Assembly (NCBI GenBank): GCA_902783095.1
Contig: CACZPX010000001.1
Coordinates: 1 to 5,357 of the forward strand
Direction: 5' to 3'
Source: an uncultured Lachnospiraceae bacterium
GTDB lineage: Bacteria; Bacillota; Clostridia; Lachnospirales; Lachnospiraceae
DNA length: 5,357 nucleotides
The notes beneath the pieces were generated by a model, which was given only the letters and a program-made list of their open reading frames with translations, was not told the DNA's origin and ran no database searches. This document shows positions 1-5,357 of the stretch, one piece after another (the first letter of the stretch is position 1; the number at the start of each line of letters is the position of its first letter). Position numbers and translations under genes: made by a program.

Positions 1-1074
1 CAGGTAACTGTCCACCGGCGCGGCGGCCTGGATCCCGCGGCAGAACGCCTTTAAGCGGTCCGCCGTCTCCAGGTCGATGGCCTGGATGATGTCGTACCGC
101 TCCGCCTCCGCGCGGGGATGGACCCGAAAGCCCAGGTCCTGGTACAGGGTGGCGGCAAAGATGGCGCCCTTTTCCGCGGAAGCCGTGACCGTAGGGGCCA
201 AAAAGAGCCCCTGGTAAAAGGCCGGGTTGGTGCCCAGGTTTGCGCCGACCTCGCGGCCCAGACCGGGAGAAGTGAGCCGCACGGCCACACGGTCGATGCA
301 GTCTTTTGTGCCGCAGATATAGCCGCCGGCAGGCGCAAGCCCGCCGCCGGGATTCTTTATAAGGGAGCCTACCACCATGTCGGCACCGGCCTGGGAGGGT
401 TCGGTGGTCTGTACAAACTCGCCGTAGCAGTTGTCCACCATCACGATCAGGTCCGGCTTTACGGATTTCATAAAGGCGATCAGCTCGCCGATGCGCTCTA
501 CGGAGAGCGTGGGACGGCTGGCGTAGCCCTTGGAACGCTGCACGGTGGCCATGCGGGTACGCGGACCGATGGCCTTTTTTATCCCGTCATAGTCAAAGCT
601 GCCGTCCGGCAGCAGGTCCACCTGCCGGTAGGTGATGCCAAACTCCGCCAGTGATCCCAGGGACGGCCGTATGCCGATCACCTCTTCCAGCGTGTCGTAG
701 GGCTTTCCCACCGGGGAAAGCAGCTCGTCGCCGGGCCGCAGCACGGCGGAAAGCGCCAGGTTCAGCGCATGCGTGCCGCAGGTGATCTGCGAGCGCACCA
801 GCGCGTCCTCCGTTTCAAAAACATCGGCGTAGACGCGCTCCAGCGTATCGCGGCCGTCGTCGTTGTAGCCGTAGCCCGTGGTGGACGCAAAATGCGCCGC
901 GTTCACGCGGTTTTTCTGCAGCGCCAGCGTCACCTTCTGCTGGTTGTACTCCGCAACGGTGTCGATCGCCGCAAACCGTGGCGCAAGCTTCTTTAACGCC
1001 GCATCTCCAAGGTCCAGCACCGCGTCGCAGATGCCGGCCTGCCTGTATATCGTTCTTAAATCAATGTTTTCCAT
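1..1074 (-). CDS. Methionine gamma-lyase family PLP-dependent protein (YnbB / 'aluminum resistance protein' family), C-terminus cut by window edge
   Basis: I read 358 residues from ATG at 1072-1074 to the window edge with no stop. The family is usually about 410-430 residues, so roughly the last 60 are missing. This is a cytoplasmic fold-type I PLP enzyme. CGTHAL (residues 99-104) begins the cofactor-phosphate region, VMVDNCYGEF (211-220) carries Asp214, expected to contact the pyridine nitrogen, and GSLIKNPGGGLAP (236-248) carries Lys240 (codon 355-357), the expected Schiff-base lysine. The conserved KPYDTLEEVIG (124-134) and the glycine-rich lysine motif match the YnbB/COG4100 group rather than true MetB, MetC or MegL enzymes. 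The in vivo substrate is not established; both the lyase and the aluminum-resistance names are inherited labels. The start is supported by GGAG six bases upstream. The gene follows miaA after 41 bp, as ynbB lies downstream of miaA in Bacillus. Family assignment is firm; the reaction is uncertain. Confidence 0.93.
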   Translation of the reverse strand, partial: MENIDLRTIYRQAGICDAVLDLGDAALKKLAPRFAAIDTVAEYNQQKVTLALQKNRVNAAHFASTTGYGYNDDGRDTLERVYADVFETEDALVRSQITCGTHALNLALSAVLRPGDELLSPVGKPYDTLEEVIGIRPSLGSLAEFGITYRQVDLLPDGSFDYDGIKKAIGPRTRMATVQRSKGYASRPTLSVERIGELIAFMKSVKPDLIVMVDNCYGEFVQTTEPSQAGADMVVGSLIKNPGGGLAPAGGYICGTKDCIDRVAVRLTSPGLGREVGANLGTNPAFYQGLFLAPTVTASAEKGAIFAATLYQDLGFRVHPRAEAERYDIIQAIDLETADRLKAFCRGIQAAAPVDSYL

Positions 1075-1080
1075 CTTCTG

Positions 1081-1084
1081 CTCC
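1081..1084 (-). promoter_or_regulatory. Ribosome binding site of the PLP-enzyme gene
   Basis: The minus strand reads GGAG, then six bases, then ATG at 1074. The site lies in the 41-bp spacer after miaA and supports the chosen start. I see no other plausible start with a Shine-Dalgarno sequence in this spacer. Confidence 0.8.
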
Positions 1085-1114
1085 GTGTACGGCCTTTCTT
1101 TGGGCGGACAGTTT

Positions 1115-1144
1115 ATTATACCACAGGGAGGATCCCTTTCTCCA
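1115..1144 (-). promoter_or_regulatory. Candidate sigma-A extended -10 promoter for the PLP-enzyme gene, overlapping the end of miaA
   Basis: The minus strand carries TGGTATAAT at 1115-1123, a perfect extended -10 (TG, one base, TATAAT) in otherwise GC-rich DNA. A weak -35-like hexamer, TGGAGA (4 of 6 matches to TTGACA), sits at 1139-1144 with an 18-bp spacer; extended -10 promoters do not need a strong -35. The -10 overlaps the last Val codon and the tandem TAA TAA stops of miaA. Transcription would begin near 1107-1109, giving a leader of about 33-35 nt that contains the GGAG site before the ATG at 1074. The position is functionally sensible, but activity is inferred from sequence alone. 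The TATAAT could also be a by-product of a GTA codon followed by two TAA stops. Confidence 0.5.
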
Positions 1145-2057
1145 TTAAGATTTTCTGAATCATCCGCAGCAGTTCTTCCTTTGTGCAGCGGCCGGCGTCC
1201 AGCCGGATCACGTCCGGCTCGCGCCGAAACCAGGTGAGCTGCCGCTTGGCGTAATGGCGGGTGTTCTGCTTGATCAGCCGCACCGCCTCTTCCAGGCTGT
1301 ATGCCCCGTCCAGATATGAAAGGAGTTCCCGGTAGCCCAGGCCGTGCGCGGCGGTCATCCCTTCTTTTAACCCCTGCGCCTTAAGCCGTTTTGTCTCATC
1401 CAAAAGCCCGTCTTCCATCATTTTATCCACGCGGGCGTTGATCCGCGCGTAGAGCTCCTCCCGGTCGCGGTCCAGCACAAAATAGGCGTAGTTGTACGGG
1501 GAGGGCTTTTGCTTCTGCTGCGCGTTGTGCGCCGAGATCGCGCTGCCGTTGACGTGTGCGAACTCCAGAGCCCGCATGATGCGCTTTAAATTGTTGGGGT
1601 GGATCTCTTCTGCCGCCTGCGGATCGGTCTGCTGCAGCAGCCGGTGCAGGGCGGGCGGATCCTGCGCGGCGAGACGCTGCAGCTCATCGCGATAGGCGGC
1701 GTCCACCTTTTCCTCGTTAAAATCCACGTCCTTTAACAGAGCCTGGATGTAAAAGCCGGTACCGCCCACCAAAAGAGGGATCTTTCCGCGCGCGGTGATG
1801 TCCGCAACGGCGGCGCCGGCGTACTGCACAAACTCATACACGGAAAAGTCCTGCGTGGGCTCTAAAATGTCGATCAGATGATGCGCAACCCCGTCCCGCT
1901 CCGCCACGGTGATCTTGGCGGAACCGACGTCCATGCCGCGGTAGACCTGCATGGAGTCCGCGTTTACGATCTCCGCGCCGATGGCTTTGGCCAGCGCGAC
2001 GGACAGGCCGGTCTTTCCCACGGCTGTGGGTCCTGTCAGGATCACGAGCGGCTTCAT
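1116..2057 (-). CDS. miaA: tRNA dimethylallyltransferase MiaA
   Basis: Complete, 313 residues, a normal length for bacterial MiaA. The enzyme transfers the dimethylallyl group of DMAPP to N6 of A37 in tRNAs reading codons that begin with U, giving i6A37, which MiaB often converts to ms2i6A. Visible motifs, in order: P-loop GPTAVGKT (9-16); DSMQVYRGMD (34-43), with Asp34 the likely general base; HHLIDILEP (59-67); GGTGFYIQALL (98-108) in the substrate channel; HPNNLKRIMRALE (153-165); GLGYREL (239-245); and RHYAKRQLTWFRRE (267-280) near the C-terminus, which is typical of the family. The ATG overlaps the mutL stop as ATGA and AAGAGG lies eight bases upstream, so translation is probably coupled to mutL. 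The gene ends in tandem TAA TAA stops that overlap a candidate promoter for the next gene. No key residue appears to be missing. Confidence 0.98.
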   Translation of the reverse strand: MKPLVILTGPTAVGKTGLSVALAKAIGAEIVNADSMQVYRGMDVGSAKITVAERDGVAHHLIDILEPTQDFSVYEFVQYAGAAVADITARGKIPLLVGGTGFYIQALLKDVDFNEEKVDAAYRDELQRLAAQDPPALHRLLQQTDPQAAEEIHPNNLKRIMRALEFAHVNGSAISAHNAQQKQKPSPYNYAYFVLDRDREELYARINARVDKMMEDGLLDETKRLKAQGLKEGMTAAHGLGYRELLSYLDGAYSLEEAVRLIKQNTRHYAKRQLTWFRREPDVIRLDAGRCTKEELLRMIQKILMEKGILPVV

Positions 2058-2071
2058 GAGACGATCCTCTT
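2054..2071 (-). promoter_or_regulatory. mutL/miaA ATGA overlap with the miaA ribosome binding site
   Basis: The TGA stop of mutL (2054-2056) and the ATG of miaA (2055-2057) share bases in ATGA. A Shine-Dalgarno sequence, AAGAGG (2066-2071), lies inside the last mutL codons, eight bases before the miaA ATG. This arrangement is typical of translational coupling or ribosome re-initiation and indicates that the two genes share a transcript. Confidence 0.85.
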
Positions 2072-4102
2072 GAATTTCTTTTCGATCTCCTCCAGGCTCA
2101 TCAGGACGGTCGTGGGCCTGCCGTGCGGGCAGGTGTAGGGATCCTGCAGGGACAGCAGTTCGCCGATCAGCGCTTCCGCCTCCGGCACCGACAGCGGATC
2201 CAGCCCCTTTACGGCAGCCTTGCAGGCCATCTTGGCGATCCGGTCGTGCACCAGTCTGCTGACGGCCGTTCCCTCCGCGGCCATCCCGTCCAGAAGCTCT
2301 AAAAAGACGTCCGCGCGCGCCAGGCTCAGCATATTGGCCGGCACCGCGTAAAGCGCGTAGTCGCGGCCGCCAAAGGGCTCTATCTCAAAGCCCAGCGCCT
2401 GAAACTGCGCCATATTCTGCTGCAGCACCGCCTCTTCCGCGGAATTGACCGTAAAGACCATGGGCGGCGCGCACTGCTGGCTGGTCTGCGCGTGCGCGGA
2501 AAACTCCTTCATAAAGCGCTCATACAGGACTTTTTCATGGGCGGCGTGCTGATCGATCATCAGAAAGTCGCTGCCCGCCTGCACCAGCAGATAGGTGTCG
2601 AAGGCGATGCCGAGCAGCTTGAAATCCTTCCGGTTTTCCGGGGAAAGGAGTCTGGCCCCGGGCAGCTCCTGCTGCTCCGGCGCTTCGGCAAGGGGGATAT
2701 TTTCCGTGCGATGGGCCGGCGTTTCTTTCACGTCGGCGGTATAAGCGGCGCGCTCCGCGGTAAAGGTTGCGCTATGGGAAGGACCTGCGGCGGCATTGGC
2801 GGCATCTTCCGATACGCAGGCGCCGTCTGTGACGGTCTGCGCTTCGGCAGCTTCCAAAGCATTGCAGTCCGTCTCTTCCTGCGCGGGAGCCGGTGACACA
2901 GCAACACTATGAGCCTGCGGCACCTGCTGCGAGGTCTGTTCACCCTCCGCGCCGTCTGCACGGTCTGCCGGAAGCGGTCCGTTGACCGTCTGTTTTGCGT
3001 TAAGGTGGCTTTCAAACGGCTCGTGCGAGCCCGCGGTCCTGCGGGCGTCCGGATACTGCGGCTTTTTTGCCGGCTCATCCGGCCCAAGCGCGGTCTTTGT
3101 GATCAGTTCTCCCTGCGCAAGGGCCTGTCGTACCGCGGCGGTCAGGCAGGCACGCACGGCCTTTTCGTCCGCAAACCGGACTTCCAGCTTGGCGGGATGG
3201 ACGTTCACGTCTATCTTTAAAGGATCCACGGTCACGTCCAGAACGGCGACCGGGTATTTGTGCATCATCAGATGGCCGTAAAAGCCCTCTTCCAGCGCTT
3301 CCGTGAGCAGGCGGCTGCGGACGGTGCGTCCATTCACCGAAAAGAGCTCAAAGCCGCGGTTGCCGCGGGAAACGGAGGGCTTGCCCACAAAACCGGCCAC
3401 GGCGATGCCGTCGCCTGCCGCGGCTGCCGGCAGCATCTCTTTTGAGATCTCCCGGCCCAGAATGGCGTAGATCACGTCGGAGAGTTTGCCGCTCCCCGTG
3501 GTCATAAAGCGCAGCTTTCCGTTTAGGATCAGCCGGATGGAGACTTCCGGGTGCGCGATGGCGACCTTTTCCGCCATGTCGGCGATGGCTGCCGCCTCCG
3601 TCTGATCGGAGGCCAGGAATTTCTTTCGCGCCGGCACGTGGGCGAACAGGTCCCGCACCAGGAAAGTGGTCCCTGCAGGGGCGCCTACGGCCTCGCTCTC
3701 CCGCTCCGTGCCGTCTTCTATCACGTAGCGCAGGCCGTACAGGCTCTCCGCCGTGCGGGTGATGAGTTCCACCCGCGCCACGGCCGCGATGCTGGAGAGC
3801 GCCTCGCCGCGAAAGCCCAGCGAGCCCACCGTCTCCAGGTCGTCCGCGCTGCGGATCTTGCTGGTCGCGTGCCGCAGAAAGGCGGTGGGGACCTGTTCGG
3901 CCGGGATGCCGGCCCCGTTGTCCGTCACGCGGATCAGTTTTTTGCCGCCGTCCGCGGCTTCCACGGTCACCGCGTCGGCTCCCGCGTCGATGGCGTTTTC
4001 CAACAGTTCCTTGACCACGGAAGCCGGCCGCTCGATCACCTCGCCGGCCGCTATCTTGTTGATGGTATCCGCGTCCAGAACGCGGATCTGCGTATCGTTC
4101 AT
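2054..4102 (-). CDS. mutL: DNA mismatch repair endonuclease MutL
   Basis: Complete, 682 residues. MutL is recruited by mismatch-bound MutS and nicks the strand to be repaired. The N-terminal GHKL ATPase (about 1-335) shows KELLENAIDAGA with Glu32, the likely catalytic base, and Asn36 for magnesium; DNGAGI (61-66); RHATSKI (77-83); GFRGEAL (96-102); and DVNVHPAKLEVRF (298-310), whose Lys305 matches the ATPase-site lysine of E. coli MutL. A disordered Ala/Glu/Gln/Pro-rich linker spans about 340-490. The C-terminal domain has the metal-dependent nicking site DQHAAHEKVLYE (517-528), ACKAAVK (626-632) and CPHGRP (658-663), so this is the endonuclease type found in organisms without MutH. The usual clamp-binding position reads QQCAPP (542-547), which is degenerate. 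GAGG six bases before the ATG and an in-frame stop just upstream fix the start. The gene lies 76 bp after mutS and overlaps miaA by four bases. Confidence 0.98.
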   Translation of the reverse strand: MNDTQIRVLDADTINKIAAGEVIERPASVVKELLENAIDAGADAVTVEAADGGKKLIRVTDNGAGIPAEQVPTAFLRHATSKIRSADDLETVGSLGFRGEALSSIAAVARVELITRTAESLYGLRYVIEDGTERESEAVGAPAGTTFLVRDLFAHVPARKKFLASDQTEAAAIADMAEKVAIAHPEVSIRLILNGKLRFMTTGSGKLSDVIYAILGREISKEMLPAAAAGDGIAVAGFVGKPSVSRGNRGFELFSVNGRTVRSRLLTEALEEGFYGHLMMHKYPVAVLDVTVDPLKIDVNVHPAKLEVRFADEKAVRACLTAAVRQALAQGELITKTALGPDEPAKKPQYPDARRTAGSHEPFESHLNAKQTVNGPLPADRADGAEGEQTSQQVPQAHSVAVSPAPAQEETDCNALEAAEAQTVTDGACVSEDAANAAAGPSHSATFTAERAAYTADVKETPAHRTENIPLAEAPEQQELPGARLLSPENRKDFKLLGIAFDTYLLVQAGSDFLMIDQHAAHEKVLYERFMKEFSAHAQTSQQCAPPMVFTVNSAEEAVLQQNMAQFQALGFEIEPFGGRDYALYAVPANMLSLARADVFLELLDGMAAEGTAVSRLVHDRIAKMACKAAVKGLDPLSVPEAEALIGELLSLQDPYTCPHGRPTTVLMSLEEIEKKFKRIVS

Positions 4103-4108
4103 CTTCTT

Positions 4109-4112
4109 CCTC
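4109..4112 (-). promoter_or_regulatory. Ribosome binding site of mutL
   Basis: The minus strand reads GAGG, then AAGAAG, then ATG at 4102, a strong site with a 6-base spacing. The mutL frame meets a TGA eight codons upstream with no other ATG between, so no longer N-terminus is available. I see no convincing -10/-35 pair in the mutS-mutL spacer, so mutL is probably read from a promoter upstream of mutS. Confidence 0.85.
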
Positions 4113-4151
4113 GGTTCATTCTGTCAGGCCGCCCAAGCCGCATGACGTCGC

Positions 4152-4178
4152 CGCGGTCCCCGCAATTGCCGAACCGCG
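4152..4178 (-). other. GC-rich stem-loop directly after the mutS stop codon
   Basis: The minus strand can form an 8-bp stem, CGCGGTTC paired with GGGACCGCG-type sequence and including one G-U pair, around a loop of about 11 bases that contains the palindrome GCAATTGC. It abuts the TAG stop of mutS. No run of T follows the stem, so it does not meet the rule for an intrinsic terminator. It could slow 3'-end decay, mark a processing site or cause partial termination, or it may be chance in GC-rich DNA. Confidence 0.4.
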
Positions 4179-5357
4179 CTACTCTTTCCACCGGTTGTTC
4201 AGCTTGGACTGCCAGGTATAGAGCAGGTTCAGCGCGTCGATGGGCGTCATCTTGCCAAGATCGAGCTGCTTGATCTCCGTGACGAACTCGTCCTCATTGA
4301 CGGTGTCAAAGAGGTTCAGCTGCCCCAGCTCCACGTCGTCGGGCTTGGCCTTCTTTCCACGGAAGGTCTCATTCTTTTCGGCGATCTCCCGCGCGCGGTC
4401 CGTGATATCGGCGTCCAGCAGCTGCAGCAGCAGTTCCTTGGCGCGGACGATCACCTCGTCCGGCAGCCCGGCGAGCTTTGCCACCTGAATGCCGTAGCTG
4501 CGGTCCGCACCGCCGCGGATGATCTTGCGCAGGAATACGATGTCGTCGCCCTGCTCGCGCACCGCGATGCAGTGATTGACCACGCCCTTTAAGCTGCCTT
4601 CCAGCTCGGTCAGCTCATGGTAATGCGTGGCAAAGAGCGTCTTGGCGCCCAGTTTTTTCTCGTTGCAGACGTATTCGATCACCGACCAGGCGATGGACAG
4701 GCCGTCAAAGGTGCTGGTGCCGCGGCCGATCTCGTCCAAAATGATCAGGCTCTTTCTGGTCGCGTATTTCAGGATGTTGGCGACCTCCGTCATCTCCACC
4801 ATAAAGGTGGACTGGCCGGAGGCCAGATCGTCCGACGCGCCCACGCGCGTAAAGATGCGGTCGCAGATGCAGACGTCCGCCTTTTTGGCCGGCACGAAAC
4901 TGCCCATCTGGGCCATCAGGACGATCAGCGCGGTCTGCCGCATGTAGGTGGACTTGCCGGCCATGTTCGGGCCGGTGATGATGGAGACCCGTTCGTTTTT
5001 GTCGTTCAAGTAGGTGTCGTTGGAGACGAAGGCGCCGTCGTCCAGCATGCGCTCCACCACGGGGTGGCGTCCCTCTTTGATGTCGATCACGCCGTTTTCG
5101 TTGATGGACGGCCGCACGTAGCCGTAACGGACGGCCGCGTCCGCCAGGGCCGCGTAGACGTCCAGCTCTGCCACGGCCCTTGCCGTCTGCTGCACGCGCT
5201 GAATCTGCGCAGCGATCCCGGCGCAGACCTCCTTAAACAGGTCGTATTCCAGGGCGTTCAGCTTTTCTTCCGCCCCGATGATGGTCGCTTCTATATCCTT
5301 AAGCCGTGCCGTTGTATAGCGCTCCGCGTTGACCAGCGTCTGCTTGCGGATGTAGTC
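4179..5357 (-). CDS. mutS: DNA mismatch repair protein MutS, C-terminal part (N-terminus outside window)
   Basis: The last 392 residues are present. MutS is usually about 850-900 residues, so the mismatch-binding and connector domains are missing here. The fragment begins in the helical core/clamp with DYIRKQTLVNAERY and continues into the ABC-type ATPase: Walker A GPNMAGKST (fragment residues 129-137; 4947-4973), the ASDDLASGQSTFMVEM signature region, Walker B ILDE with the conserved GRGTSTFDG (Asp and Glu codons at 4731-4736), and the FATHYHEL histidine loop. The C-terminal helix-turn-helix region, MTPIDALNLLY, supports dimerisation. QLNLF (fragment 346-350; 4308-4322) matches the QLxLF consensus for binding the sliding clamp DnaN, which would tether MutS to the replisome. 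MutS recognises mispairs and small loops and recruits MutL, encoded next. All ATPase residues I can check are intact, and the gene ends in TAG. Confidence 0.98.
   Translation of the reverse strand, partial: DYIRKQTLVNAERYTTARLKDIEATIIGAEEKLNALEYDLFKEVCAGIAAQIQRVQQTARAVAELDVYAALADAAVRYGYVRPSINENGVIDIKEGRHPVVERMLDDGAFVSNDTYLNDKNERVSIITGPNMAGKSTYMRQTALIVLMAQMGSFVPAKKADVCICDRIFTRVGASDDLASGQSTFMVEMTEVANILKYATRKSLIILDEIGRGTSTFDGLSIAWSVIEYVCNEKKLGAKTLFATHYHELTELEGSLKGVVNHCIAVREQGDDIVFLRKIIRGGADRSYGIQVAKLAGLPDEVIVRAKELLLQLLDADITDRAREIAEKNETFRGKKAKPDDVELGQLNLFDTVNEDEFVTEIKQLDLGKMTPIDALNLLYTWQSKLNNRWKE

Noticed and set aside
51..338. 95-codon minus-strand frame inside the PLP-enzyme gene
   Set aside because: It is an alternative frame of a gene whose protein is continuous and conserved through this stretch. 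Its product is Arg/Pro/Ser-rich with no family features.
118..654. 178-codon open frame on the plus strand, antisense to the PLP-enzyme gene
   Set aside because: It is antisense to the conserved PLP-binding region including Lys240 and resembles no known family; it is explained by GC-rich codon use on the other strand.
1121..1140. Short inverted repeat AGGGA/TCCCT near the end of miaA as a terminator
   Set aside because: The stem is only 5 bp with a 3-base loop, sits inside the miaA coding sequence and has no T-run. It does not qualify as an intrinsic terminator.
2728..3087. 119-codon minus-strand frame inside the MutL linker
   Set aside because: It is a second frame over a low-complexity segment with a basic, Arg-rich composition. 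I see no reason to call a separate gene or a frameshift, since MutL is continuous on both sides.
3551..4273. 240-codon open frame on the plus strand, antisense to mutL
   Set aside because: It lies opposite the MutL ATPase domain, whose motifs are all intact. The translation is Arg/His/Gly-rich with no recognisable domain, and it runs on into the end of mutS. Such frames are usual opposite GC-rich genes.
1..5357. tRNA or rRNA genes, CRISPR arrays, insertion sequences, riboswitches or signs of horizontal transfer
   Set aside because: Coding density leaves only 76-bp and 41-bp spacers. I saw no direct-repeat array, terminal inverted repeats, transposase motifs or clear shift in base composition.

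Overview
The window lies entirely on the minus strand of what looks like a moderately GC-rich member of the Bacillota, probably class Clostridia. The gene order mutS, mutL, miaA, then a PLP enzyme of the methionine gamma-lyase-like/YnbB family is typical of that group. MutL has an intact C-terminal endonuclease site, as expected in a lineage without MutH. GAGG-type ribosome binding sites sit 6 to 8 bases before the starts. The genus cannot be determined from this sequence.

Reading in the direction of transcription (right to left): 5357-4179 holds the last 392 residues of MutS, with its N-terminal mismatch-recognition half outside the window. A 76-bp spacer (4103-4178) follows, with a GC-rich stem-loop directly after the mutS stop. 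Complete mutL occupies 4102-2054 (682 residues). It overlaps complete miaA (2057-1116, 313 residues) by the four bases ATGA. A 41-bp spacer separates miaA from the PLP enzyme, which starts at 1074 and runs off the left edge after 358 residues. No plus-strand gene, RNA gene, mobile element or repeat array is supported, and no stretch longer than 76 bp lacks a gene.

MutS and MutL are partners in mismatch repair: MutS finds the mismatch, MutL is recruited and nicks the strand. MiaA makes the i6A37 modification of tRNAs that read UNN codons. The three are probably co-transcribed. The PLP enzyme could be the operon's last gene, but a consensus extended -10 element overlapping the miaA stop codons suggests it also has its own promoter.

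This is a conserved housekeeping region and I found no new system in it. The points worth a second look are the promoter built into the end of miaA, a degenerate clamp-binding motif in MutL beside an intact one in MutS, the absence of hfq and hflX between miaA and the YnbB-like gene, and a strong preference for TTA in Leu-Lys pairs.
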